Below, piece by piece: positions 15,564 through 23,511 of a stretch of 39,534 nucleotides of DNA. Source of the DNA: JANWKA01 sp035533815. Lineage in GTDB: Bacteria; Bacteroidota; Bacteroidia; Chitinophagales; Chitinophagaceae. Position 1 is the first letter of the stretch, and each line of letters opens with the position of its first letter. The notes beneath the pieces are model-generated. The model saw only the letters and a list, made by a program, of their open reading frames with translations. It was not told where the DNA came from and searched no databases. The DNA lies in NCBI GenBank assembly GCA_035533815.1, contig DATLTB010000038.1:1-39534 (forward strand), read 5' to 3'. The translations under genes and the position numbers were made by a program.

Positions 15564-17318
15564 ATGTCGGACCCGCTTTCCATATTGAAGCAATATTGGG
15601 GTTATACAGCATTCAAACCCATGCAGGGAGAAATCATTGCATCGGTCCTGGCCAGTAAAGATACCCTGGCCCTGCTGCCCACAGGAGGTGGCAAATCCAT
15701 CTGCTACCAGGTGCCGGCCCTGGCCATGGAAGGCATCTGTCTGGTGATCACGCCGCTGGTGGCCCTGATGAAAGATCAGGCAGGGCGGTTGCGGCAGCAA
15801 CAGATCAGTTCTACATTCATTCATGCGGCCATGACCTGGAAAGAAACCACGGCAGCGCTCAAGGAAGCGGTAAACGGCAGGGTGAAATTTCTGTATGTTT
15901 CTCCCGAACGGCTCCAATCCGGCCAGTTCAGGGATTATGCCCAGCATATGGATATCAGCTTAATGACTGTGGATGAGGCCCATTGCATCTCCGAGTGGGG
16001 ATATGATTTCCGCCCTGCATACCTGAAGATTGCCAGCTTCCGGGAATGCTTCCCTGATACCCCTGTTTTAGCCCTGACGGCCACTGCCACGGCCAGGGTC
16101 ATTCAGGATATCCAGGAAAAGCTACAATTCCGGGCTGAAAATGTATTCCGCCATGATTTTTCCAGGAAAAATATTGCGTATTCGGTTCTTCAGGAGGAAA
16201 ACAAGCCATACCGGCTGCTGACTCTCCTGGAAAGGATTCCCGGGAGCAGTCTCATTTATTGCCGGAGCAGGAAGCAGACCCTTGAAACCGCAGAGACCCT
16301 ACGGAAATCCGGTATTGCCGTGGCCTATTATCATGCCGGACTAAGCCCAGGACAGCGCAGTATCATCCAGGATGAATGGACTGCCGGCCAGCTGCGGGTG
16401 ATGGTTTGCACCAGTGCTTTTGGTTTGGGCATTGATAAGCCGGATGTGCGTTGCGTCATTCATTATGATATTCCGGACAGCCTGGAAGCCTATTTCCAGC
16501 AATCCGGAAGGGCGGGGCGGGATGGCGGCCCCGCAGAAGCAGTCCTATTATTCCACCCCGGGGAATTTACCACTATCCGGAAAAACATGGAAAGGCGGTA
16601 CCCTTCCCCTGAAGGAATCAGGAAAGTATACCAGGCGGTAGTCAATTATCTTCAGGTTCCTGCAGGTAGTGGAGAAATGCAATATTACGATTTTGACCCC
16701 CTTCATTTTTCTACCATATTCGGAATGAATGTACTGATGGTGCAACAGGTAATGAAAATGCTGGAGCAGGAAGGAGTTTGTACCCTCAGCGAGCGAATCT
16801 ACCTTCCCTCCCGGGTACGTTTCTCAGTGGACAGGGCCACCCTGGAGCAATTTGAAAAAGACCATCCTTTCCTGGAATGGCTAACCCAGGTCCTGCTGAG
16901 GACCTATCCGGGGGTTTTCGACGACCATACCCCTGTGCAGGAAAAACAAATCAGCCGCAAATTGGGGATAAAAGAAGAAGAGATCATCCGGCAACTGCAT
17001 CAATTGGACCAGTTCCATATCATTCATTATTTACCCTGCAGGAATACTCCCCAGCTCTGTTTCCTCCGGGAAAGGGTTCCTGTGGGTCAGCTGAACCTGG
17101 ATATCCGGCGAATGCAGCAGCAAAAGGAAAATAGTGCCTTAAGGATACAGGCTGTCATAAATTATGCCACCGGTAATGTCTGCCGAAACCAGCAATTAAT
17201 GGCCTATTTTGATCAAAATGATTGCCCTGCCTGTGGTATTTGTGATATATGCAGGGGAAAAAATCCATCCCGGCAGAATAACCTGCTGTGGGTAACCGGC
17301 AATGAACATCATGGGTGA
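15564..17318 (+). CDS. recQ: ATP-dependent DNA helicase RecQ, short form without HRDC
   Basis: 3'-5' superfamily 2 helicase for recombination and repair. Residues about 1-330 form the helicase core: FKPMQGEII, Walker A TGGGKSICYQ (about 41-50), DEAH (VDEAHCISEWGYDFRPAY, about 137-140), LTATAT, and motif VI QQSGRAGRDG. The RQC region follows, with a zinc-binding set C-(x)-C-x2-C-x2-C in CRNQQLMAYF...CPACGICDIC near the C-terminus. It ends shortly afterwards at 584 aa, so the HRDC domain of the roughly 600-700 residue forms is missing; many Bacteroidota have such a short paralog. It converges on an esterase gene, sharing a hairpin. Confidence 0.92.
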   Translation: MSDPLSILKQYWGYTAFKPMQGEIIASVLASKDTLALLPTGGGKSICYQVPALAMEGICLVITPLVALMKDQAGRLRQQQISSTFIHAAMTWKETTAALKEAVNGRVKFLYVSPERLQSGQFRDYAQHMDISLMTVDEAHCISEWGYDFRPAYLKIASFRECFPDTPVLALTATATARVIQDIQEKLQFRAENVFRHDFSRKNIAYSVLQEENKPYRLLTLLERIPGSSLIYCRSRKQTLETAETLRKSGIAVAYYHAGLSPGQRSIIQDEWTAGQLRVMVCTSAFGLGIDKPDVRCVIHYDIPDSLEAYFQQSGRAGRDGGPAEAVLLFHPGEFTTIRKNMERRYPSPEGIRKVYQAVVNYLQVPAGSGEMQYYDFDPLHFSTIFGMNVLMVQQVMKMLEQEGVCTLSERIYLPSRVRFSVDRATLEQFEKDHPFLEWLTQVLLRTYPGVFDDHTPVQEKQISRKLGIKEEEIIRQLHQLDQFHIIHYLPCRNTPQLCFLRERVPVGQLNLDIRRMQQQKENSALRIQAVINYATGNVCRNQQLMAYFDQNDCPACGICDICRGKNPSRQNNLLWVTGNEHHG

Positions 17319-17350
17319 ACTAAGGCAGGGAATGGTCCCTGCCTTAGTTC
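17317..17350. terminator. Perfect 14-bp hairpin shared by convergent recQ and esterase genes
   Basis: GAACTAAGGCAGGG (17317-17330) pairs perfectly with CCCTGCCTTAGTTC (17337-17350) around a six-base loop. It includes the last two bases of the recQ stop codon (17316-17318) and the whole stop codon of the opposing gene (17344-17346). No long T run follows on either side, so it may act as a bidirectional 3'-end stabiliser or weak terminator. Confidence 0.6.
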
Positions 17351-18222
17351 AGGAGCCCCCTGTCCCTCAGCCAGTACCTGAGTATTGCCGTCCACTGTTC
17401 AGTGAGCTTTTCCCCCGGCATGTACCCGAACCCATGGCCGCCATGATCCAGGATATGCAGGGAAGCAGCCACACCCGCATGGTGCAGGGCCAGGTAGAAA
17501 TCAATACTGTTTTCTGGGGGGACTACCTGATCATCATTGGCGCAAAGCAGAAAAGTGGGTGGAGTTTCCGGGGTTACCATCATTTCTCCCGACAAACTGT
17601 CTACCAGGCCTTCGGAAGGGTGCCTACCCAAAAGAGCAATCCTGCTCCCTTCATGCACATAGGGTTTTCTCATGGTGATCACCGGGTAGATCAGGATCAT
17701 GAAATCAGGCCTGCAGTTCATCCGGTCAATCCGGTCAGCCGCGTAAGGATTACCAGCATCGTAATGCGTACCAAGCATAGAAGCAAGGTGTCCGCCTGCA
17801 GAAAAACCCATTACTCCAATCCGGGCTGTATCCAGGTGCCAGGCTGCTGCTTGATCCCTTAAAAGCCGCATGCCCCGTTTGACATCCAGCAACTGAACAG
17901 GATAATGATACCCCGTCTGATCATTATTGTCAATCCGGTATCGCAAAACTGCTGCAGTGATACCCAGGGTATTCAACCAACCGGCTACCCAACGGCCTTC
18001 ATGGTCCATCGCCAAATATACATATCCTCCTCCGGGGCAGATCAGCACTGAAATTCCATTGGGCTTCCGGGGATGATAAACCAGCAGGTAGGGGCTGTCA
18101 CTTGCCGTATGTCCCAGGGACATGGGAGCTTCCCCCTTCCACAGATAAATTTTAGTGCTGTCCTGGGCCATACCGGATTGGCAGTTTATGATCAGCAGTC
18201 CAAAAAGGAGCCATTTAATCAT
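17344..18222 (-). CDS. Secreted alpha/beta-hydrolase esterase, acetyl-xylan-esterase-like
   Basis: A 292-aa protein with a Sec signal peptide (MIKWLLFGLLIINC...MAQ). The fold markers are an oxyanion segment CPGGGY (about 61-66, replacing the HGGG of lipases), the nucleophile elbow GFSAGG (about 138-143), an acid in CANDDQVVPPENS and a histidine in HGGHGFG near 266. This is the pattern of secreted BD-FAE and acetyl-xylan-type esterases that remove acetyl or other acyl groups from plant polysaccharides; the exact substrate cannot be read. The cysteine at position 14 is not followed by a good lipobox. A TAAATTTG box lies just upstream. Confidence 0.82.
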   Translation of the reverse strand: MIKWLLFGLLIINCQSGMAQDSTKIYLWKGEAPMSLGHTASDSPYLLVYHPRKPNGISVLICPGGGYVYLAMDHEGRWVAGWLNTLGITAAVLRYRIDNNDQTGYHYPVQLLDVKRGMRLLRDQAAAWHLDTARIGVMGFSAGGHLASMLGTHYDAGNPYAADRIDRMNCRPDFMILIYPVITMRKPYVHEGSRIALLGRHPSEGLVDSLSGEMMVTPETPPTFLLCANDDQVVPPENSIDFYLALHHAGVAASLHILDHGGHGFGYMPGEKLTEQWTAILRYWLRDRGLLN

Positions 18223-18247
18223 GGTTTATTATTTTTTCTTTACCCCC

Positions 18248-18255
18248 CAAATTTA
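18248..18255 (-). promoter_or_regulatory. Candidate -7 box for the esterase gene
   Basis: The minus strand reads TAAATTTG, matching TAnnTTTG, 25 bases before the ATG at 18222. The rest of the upstream region is A+T-rich and without a clear -33 element. Confidence 0.4.
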
Positions 18256-18696
18256 TTACTATAATGGAAACGCTGGCAATAAAATGCAATGGCAAATGCA
18301 GTAATACCCCGGTTTATTTTATATACTTAACCGAAGGGTCCAAAGCATACCTATGGAAGATTTACCCGGCTGATTCATATTAAGCCAAAACATACCAAAT
18401 CAATGGTTATCCAAATTAAATTCCGGTAAAAGTTTCCCGGGCAGAAAGCTGGGAAATGGTCATAAACCCGATAGGGCAACAGGCTGCAATCCATTTTTTT
18501 CTCTTGGTCACATCGCTATGGAATTATCCTGGGATCTCCCCATTTGGCTTTAACAGTTCCGGCCCTGTATGCCTTTCTTTTTTACCCATAACCTGAGTTA
18601 ATTCGGAAAAATGGAAAATTCCTCCGTGATGATGCCCTTATCCATCTTATCAAAGACGCTTATTTCCAAATGCAAAATCTCCCGGGCTAAAATGAC
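18256..18696. other. Intergenic region, no gene seen
   Basis: Between the esterase promoter and the terminator of the next minus-strand gene I find no coding frame with protein-like composition, no tRNA fold and no repeat. Confidence 0.45.
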
Positions 18697-18729
18697 CCTG
18701 CCGGAAGAAGGGGACTTTCTTCCGGCAGG
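18697..18729 (-). terminator. Terminator of the PepSY-like gene
   Basis: CCTGCCGGAAGAA (18697-18709) pairs perfectly over 13 bp with TTCTTCCGGCAGG (18717-18729), plus one G-T pair inside, around a short loop. Read on the minus strand it starts 22 bases after the stop codon at 18752 and is followed by a T-rich stretch (GTCATTTTAG), as expected for an intrinsic terminator. Confidence 0.65.
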
Positions 18730-18751
18730 ACAAGAATAAAAGGGATGAGGA

Positions 18752-19225
18752 TTAATGGATGTAGATCTTGCGGATATCCCGGATAACGGTGATATCCCGG
18801 TTATCCCTCACTTTCACTGTTTTCCAGTCTTTGAGGCTTTCCAGGGTCAGGATATACATGGTAGATCCGTCGGAAGTATATTCCCTGGCATACCGTACGG
18901 CACTTTGCGGGAACTGGCTGGTCATTTCCAGGCTGACCTGAATGGGCAGATCGGAAACCTTGATGGACCTTGAAGCTAACAGCAAATGTCCATGTTCATC
19001 GAAATAGGCAGTTTCCCGGTCATTCTTAATGTTGAATGTTGCTTCTATCCTGCGGGCAGTTACCGGGTACCATTTTACATCTGAAGCTCCACGGAAATAC
19101 ATTTCCAGGGAAATGCTGCTCTTGGCATTCATTTCCGGTTTGGGAGAATAAGCCTGAGCGGCAAATGAGGTAACTGTAAAAGCCAGGATGGCGGCTGTCG
19201 TGGTCATTAATTTTATCTTTTTCAT
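18752..19225 (-). CDS. Small secreted PepSY-like protein, 157 aa
   Basis: A Sec signal peptide (MKKIKLMTTTAAILAFTVTSFAAQA) precedes about 130 residues with repeated strand-rich segments: YPVTARRIEATFNI, ETAYFDEHGHLLLASRSI, LEMTSQFPQSAVRYAREYTSDGSTMYILTLES. The order of an aromatic YFD-x-x-G turn, a helix with FPxxxVRYARE and a YxLTLE strand resembles the periplasmic PepSY-like, beta-lactamase-inhibitor-like fold of small Bacteroidota proteins. The function is unknown. It stands alone with its own terminator. A Cpn10-like gene lies about 250 bases upstream on the same strand, probably a separate unit. Confidence 0.75.
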   Translation of the reverse strand: MKKIKLMTTTAAILAFTVTSFAAQAYSPKPEMNAKSSISLEMYFRGASDVKWYPVTARRIEATFNIKNDRETAYFDEHGHLLLASRSIKVSDLPIQVSLEMTSQFPQSAVRYAREYTSDGSTMYILTLESLKDWKTVKVRDNRDITVIRDIRKIYIH

Positions 19226-19477
19226 AACACTTTGGTTTTTTAATTTTAATCATGAAGTTTTAAATCATGACGTAAAACTATGCCAGAGAATGATCACGAA
19301 ACAGGCAAATGAGACCAATAGAAAGAAAAAGGCGGTGAAAGCCGGAAATAACACGGTCAAAAAAAGCATTGACTGCAATATGCACTGAGTAGAAAGTTAA
19401 GATCTCCCGAATATTAACTTCACTTTAACTTAACTGCTTAATCCGATACAGCATATGGGCAATTCCTGCTGATCTGT

Positions 19478-19852
19478 TTACAGCTCTTCCTCTCTTTCCA
19501 GCATGAGTATTGCACTCTGGGGAACGATAAAATATCTTTCTGACTGATACAGCACTTCCGTGCTGGCACTCAACAGGAATATGGCCAGATCCCCTTCCCT
19601 CGCCTGCAAGGGAATATATTTGACCCGATCTTCATCGGGTTTCCAGGATTCCGTATCATCAGTGGGTACCGGAATGGCATAGCCTGGTCCTGTTTTAATC
19701 ACAATGCCCTGCTGAACTTTTTCCTTTTCCTGAACCCCCGGAGGTAAAAATAAGCCGCTGGATGTCCTTTCATCCGGGGTAGATGGTTTAACCAGGACCC
19801 TGTCTCCCACGACAATCAATTTTTTCAATCTGTTCCCTGTGGTAATGCGCAT
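19478..19852 (-). CDS. Divergent GroES-like (Cpn10) protein, 124 aa
   Basis: The family pattern is clear: GDRVLVKP (about 17-24), a mobile-loop equivalent ERTSSGLFLPPGVQEKEKVQQG, GIVIKTGPG, and a late strand with YFIVPQSAIL. It is longer than normal GroES (about 95 aa) because the roof-loop region is replaced by a proline- and acid-rich insert (IPVPTDDTESWKPDEDRV). No groEL is nearby, so it is probably a second, specialised co-chaperonin-like protein rather than the main GroES. It lies 33 bases after an MBL-fold hydrolase on the same strand, so the two are probably co-transcribed. The role is unknown. Confidence 0.82.
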   Translation of the reverse strand: MRITTGNRLKKLIVVGDRVLVKPSTPDERTSSGLFLPPGVQEKEKVQQGIVIKTGPGYAIPVPTDDTESWKPDEDRVKYIPLQAREGDLAIFLLSASTEVLYQSERYFIVPQSAILMLEREEEL

Positions 19853-19885
19853 TGGTTTCGGTTTGCAGGTATGGAATCCTGGAAT

Positions 19886-20728
19886 TTAACTCATTTCGTT
19901 TAACGGGAACAGGTTAGCGGCCCGGATTCCCTTGGCAGTCTGCTGCAGGGTGCAACATGCGGTTAGCGGATCGTGTTCAAAAAACAGGATATAATCTTTT
20001 AAAAAAGCTTCTTCCAGAAAAGCCTGCTTTTCCTGCATAGAGGTGAGCGGGAACATGTCATAAGCCATGACATAGGGCAGCGGCAGATGTCCGACAGATG
20101 GGATCAGGTCCGCACAAAAGACCAGGGTCCTGGTCCCCGTATTGATCTGGGGCAGCATCATCGCTTCGGTATGTCCGTTCACCACCCGGATTGTCACATG
20201 TTCAGAAAAAGGGGTACCTGGGTTCAGATTGACAAATTTAAGCTGTCCGCTGTCCAGTATGGGTAATATGTTCTCGGTCAGGAAGGAGGCTTTTTCCCGG
20301 TCATTGGGCCTTACCGCCCATTTCCAGTGAATTTCATTGCTCCAGTATGTAGCCCGGGGGAAAGCCGGGACCAGTTTCCCTCCCTGCCTTTCGATGCTGC
20401 CACCGCAATGATCAAAGTGAAGATGGGTCAGCAATACATCTGTGATATCCTTTTTATGGAACCCCAACCGGTCCAGCGATTTTTCCAGGGTCGCTTCCCC
20501 ATTCAGGAAATAATGACTGAAAAAACGTTCATCCTGCTTATCCCCCAGGCCATTGTCCACCAGGATCAGTCTTTCCCCGTCTTCTATCAGCAGACAGCGT
20601 AGGGCCCAGTTGCACATATTATTTTCATCGGCCGGATTCAATTTATTCCAGATGCTTTTAGGCACAACCCCATACATGGCTCCCCCGTCCAGTTTGAAAA
20701 ATCCGGTATCGATGGTGTAAAGTTTCAT
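19886..20728 (-). CDS. MBL-fold metallo-hydrolase
   Basis: A 280-aa cytoplasmic metallo-beta-lactamase-fold enzyme. Metal ligands are visible in HLHFDHCGG (about 102-110), then a histidine in VVNGHTEAM, an aspartate in LVFCADLIPS and a late histidine in FFEHDPLTA. The opening strand LYTIDTGFFKLDGGAMYGVVPKSIWNK and ILVDNGLGDK match the lactonase and AidC-like branch of the superfamily, so an N-acyl-homoserine-lactone or other lactone substrate is possible but unproven. The GroES-like gene follows closely. No promoter box was found upstream. Confidence 0.85.
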   Translation of the reverse strand: MKLYTIDTGFFKLDGGAMYGVVPKSIWNKLNPADENNMCNWALRCLLIEDGERLILVDNGLGDKQDERFFSHYFLNGEATLEKSLDRLGFHKKDITDVLLTHLHFDHCGGSIERQGGKLVPAFPRATYWSNEIHWKWAVRPNDREKASFLTENILPILDSGQLKFVNLNPGTPFSEHVTIRVVNGHTEAMMLPQINTGTRTLVFCADLIPSVGHLPLPYVMAYDMFPLTSMQEKQAFLEEAFLKDYILFFEHDPLTACCTLQQTAKGIRAANLFPLNEMS

Positions 20729-21287
20729 GTCGGCGAATTAAACCCTAATGAGAAATCTGAATCAGTCTTCTGGGTGTCCACCCGGTAAATAATACCAGGC
20801 AATGTACAAAGGAGCCACCAACTTTCAAATTCACCCGAAACTCTGCAGGCTTAAAAGGTTAACTTTTACTTATTTATCCCGGACTGGCCCAGTTGATCCT
20901 TTATCCTATGCCTTTTACCCATTTACTCATCCTTGTTTTTATACAAAGCCTTATTTATGCTGATCAAGGTCCCTATAATTGTATTGTCCAGTACAAAAAA
21001 TATTTTCCCGGACATCGGTCCTGTCCGGATGAACCATTCACCTTGAAAACGAATTCGGCAAACGGGTTATGAGAGTCCAGCTCCCCAGGGATGATGCACT
21101 CCGGATGGATGCTGCCGCATCCTTGTAATCCCCAGGTAAGTTCAGGTTTGCGATAGTCACCAGGAACCCATTTCCCGCTGCCAGTTGTTTCCAGTATTGT
21201 TCCTGCAGGTGCTTTCAGCAAACCTATTTTTTTAATCCGAAGGTTTGCCTTACTTTGTATTTACCTATTGTTAATTAAAAAAAAATT
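20729..21287. other. Intergenic region with a possible gene remnant
   Basis: Between the divergent MBL and mscL genes, the minus strand contains an 82-codon open stretch at 21221-20973 that reads like protein (for example GKWVPGDYRKPELTWG and GSIHPECIIPGELDSHNP). It starts only at TTG, and although the frame is open for about 13 more codons upstream, it has no ATG. I cannot name the family; a truncated remnant of a longer gene is the most likely reading. The rest, 20729-20970, is A+T-rich without features. Confidence 0.35.
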
Positions 21288-21710
21288 ATGTCCATGTGGA
21301 AGGATTTTAAAGCATTTGCCCTGAAGGGCAATGTGATCGATCTGGCTATTGCCGTCGTTATCGGCGGGGCATTCGGAGCCATTATCAATTCCCTGGTTAA
21401 GGACCTGATCATGCCGCTAATCGGGGTGCTGACCGGAGGTATTAACTTCTCCGATAAGAAAATAGTCCTTTCTCCGGCTATTAAGGATGCGACAGGAAAA
21501 ATCCTCAAGCCAGAAAATGACCTGACTTATGGCGTTTTTATCCAGACCCTGATCAATTTCGTGATTATTGCCCTGTCTATATTTTTGGTCATCCGCCTGA
21601 TCTCCAATATCTCCAGAAAAAAAGAAGTGGAACCAGTTACCCCCCTCCCCCCGGTTCCCACTCCTTCCGAGAAATTGCTGACGGAAATCAGGGATCTGCT
21701 GAAAAAATAA
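21288..21710 (+). CDS. mscL: Large-conductance mechanosensitive channel MscL
   Basis: Inner-membrane pentameric channel that opens under membrane tension during osmotic downshock. The 140-aa protein starts with the amphipathic MWKDFKAFALKGNVIDLAIAVVIGGAFGAIINSLVKDLIMP, the hallmark of TM1 with its pore glycines and alanines. A periplasmic loop of about 40 residues, TM2 (YGVFIQTLINFVIIALSIFLVIRLI split near 80-105) and the charged C-terminal bundle LTEIRDLLKK follow. The length is ordinary. A poly-A-rich leader precedes the start. The next gene begins 52 bases downstream on the same strand. Confidence 0.97.
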   Translation: MSMWKDFKAFALKGNVIDLAIAVVIGGAFGAIINSLVKDLIMPLIGVLTGGINFSDKKIVLSPAIKDATGKILKPENDLTYGVFIQTLINFVIIALSIFLVIRLISNISRKKEVEPVTPLPPVPTPSEKLLTEIRDLLKK

Positions 21711-21762
21711 ACCCCGGCAAGGCTTTAGGGAAACTCCGGTCTAACCCATTATTTTAATCCCC

Positions 21763-22698
21763 ATGAAAAGAATTATTCCGCTGCTGCTGATTTTAACGGG
21801 GGCAATATCATTCGGTTTCTGCCAAAACCCAGTACTTCAGCTTAAAAACGAGACTGCGGGCATTACAGTCCCGAAAACTACAGATACGGTTAAAAAAGCC
21901 TGGAATACAGGAGGCCTCATCAGTATCAACATTAGTCAGGGTTCCCAATCCAACTGGGCCGCCGGAGGGGATAATTTTTCCTTCGCAGCAACCGGGCTTT
22001 TCAATGGATTCGCCAATTTTTCCAAGGGAAAGAGTTTTTGGGATAATGCCGCCAATGTGGCCTACGGATATCTCAATACGACCACCCTCGGAGCCCGTAA
22101 AAATCAGGATCAGTATGACCTGACCACCAAATACGGTTATTCGGCAGGCCATCACTGGTATTATACCTTTATGGCAGATTTCAGGAGCCAGTTTTCCAAT
22201 GGGTACCTCTATACGGCAAACCAGCCTCCGCAGTTCAATTCCGCTTTCTTATCCCCCGCATATTTACTTCTTTCCCTGGGAATGGAATACAAGCCCAATG
22301 ATAGTTTTTCTGTGTTCATTTCCCCCCTCACTTCCCGGTGGACCTTCGTCATGAATGACTCCCTGTCCTTTTACGGAAAATATGGGGTGAATAGCGGAGC
22401 CCATTCCCTGAACCAGATCGGGGCTTTCCTTTCTATCAATTATATCGTTCCCCTTTCTCGGGTGCTGTCCTATACCACCCGGCTTGACCTTTTTTCCAAT
22501 TATGAGAAAGATCCCCTGGCCCTGGATGTATATTTCACCAATCTGGTTGCCATTAAACTCGGAAAATACCTGGCCGCTACCCTTATCGTCAACCTGATCT
22601 ATGATAACAATATACTATTCCCGGATGGTCAGGGCAGAATGATTCCCAGGCTGCAGTTCCAGGAACTAACTGGCGTAGGATTTTCCTATAAATTCTGA
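21763..22698 (+). CDS. DUF3078-family outer-membrane protein
   Basis: A 311-aa protein with a Sec signal peptide (MKRIIPLLLILTGAISFGFCQ). The mature N-terminus has the family opening WNTGGLISINISQGSQSNWAAGGDNFSFA, then alternating amphipathic strands rich in Y, F, N and S. It ends in phenylalanine (GVGFSYKF), as outer-membrane beta-barrels do for BAM recognition. It matches the DUF3078 family, common in Bacteroidota and of unknown function. It sits between mscL and scpA on the same strand. A pore or adhesin role is possible but cannot be told from sequence. Confidence 0.85.
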   Translation: MKRIIPLLLILTGAISFGFCQNPVLQLKNETAGITVPKTTDTVKKAWNTGGLISINISQGSQSNWAAGGDNFSFAATGLFNGFANFSKGKSFWDNAANVAYGYLNTTTLGARKNQDQYDLTTKYGYSAGHHWYYTFMADFRSQFSNGYLYTANQPPQFNSAFLSPAYLLLSLGMEYKPNDSFSVFISPLTSRWTFVMNDSLSFYGKYGVNSGAHSLNQIGAFLSINYIVPLSRVLSYTTRLDLFSNYEKDPLALDVYFTNLVAIKLGKYLAATLIVNLIYDNNILFPDGQGRMIPRLQFQELTGVGFSYKF

Positions 22699-22712
22699 AC
22701 AGGCATAATTGG

Positions 22713-22720
22713 TATATTTG
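22713..22720 (+). promoter_or_regulatory. Candidate -7 box for scpA
   Basis: TATATTTG matches TAnnTTTG and ends 9 bases before the scpA ATG, implying a nearly leaderless transcript. The box lies in the 30-base gap after the DUF3078 gene. No -33 match was seen. Confidence 0.35.
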
Positions 22721-22728
22721 TCCCACAC

Positions 22729-23511
22729 ATGGAAATGACTGATGACACCTTTAAAATAAAGCTACCCCGGTTTGAGGGCCCTTTTGATCTGCTGCTTTTC
22801 TTCATTGAGCGGGATGAACTGGATATCTACGATATTCCCATTGCCCGGATTACCGACGATTTTCTGGTATATATCCACCGGATGGAATCCCTGAATATCG
22901 AGCTGGCGAGCGATTTCATCCTGTTCATTTCCACCCTGATGCGGATAAAGGCCAGGATGCTGATCCCCCGTAAAGAGATCGATGACCAGGGCAATGAGAT
23001 TGACCCCCGCCAGGAACTGATCGATAAAATCCTGGAATACAAGCGTTTCAAACAGGCTGCTGAAGCTATGGCTACCCTTGAAGCGGAAAGATTGCTACTG
23101 GTCAGGCGGGGCAATATCCGGCAGGAACTGTATGCTATCGGTGAATTGTCCGGCGAAGGCACTGAAATTCAGACCCTGACCATGTTCAGGATAATGAAGA
23201 CCTTTGAAAAGGTCATGCAGCGGATGCAGGACAGGGAAAACAAACCTCAGCATGTCGTATTTAAATATGAATACACCATGGAGGGATCCAAACAGTATTT
23301 GACTGAACTGGCCAGCCGGGAACGGACCCTTCCATTTGAAAAAGTATTTGAACGCTGTAAAGACCGCATTCATGCCATATTCCTGTTTTTGTCTCTGCTG
23401 GAACTGATACAGGAAAAATCACTGTCCATCCTGCTTGGCAGTGGGAGGAATAATTTCATCCTGGAATATGCAGGTCCCCCGCAGACCAGTTCCCTGACCC
23501 ATGAAGAATAA
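22729..23511 (+). CDS. scpA: Segregation and condensation protein A
   Basis: Kleisin subunit of the bacterial condensin (Smc-ScpA-ScpB), bridging Smc heads during chromosome segregation. The 260-aa protein has the kleisin N-terminus FKIKLPRFEGPFDLLLFFIERDELDIYDIPIARITDDFL, the AS(D)FILFISTLMRIKARMLIPR helix and a C-terminal winged-helix region beginning near 205 (FEKVFERCKDRIHAIFLFLSLLELIQEKSL). Length is typical. scpB and smc are not present. Its last 11 bases overlap the start of an AraC-type regulator. Confidence 0.94.
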   Translation: MEMTDDTFKIKLPRFEGPFDLLLFFIERDELDIYDIPIARITDDFLVYIHRMESLNIELASDFILFISTLMRIKARMLIPRKEIDDQGNEIDPRQELIDKILEYKRFKQAAEAMATLEAERLLLVRRGNIRQELYAIGELSGEGTEIQTLTMFRIMKTFEKVMQRMQDRENKPQHVVFKYEYTMEGSKQYLTELASRERTLPFEKVFERCKDRIHAIFLFLSLLELIQEKSLSILLGSGRNNFILEYAGPPQTSSLTHEE

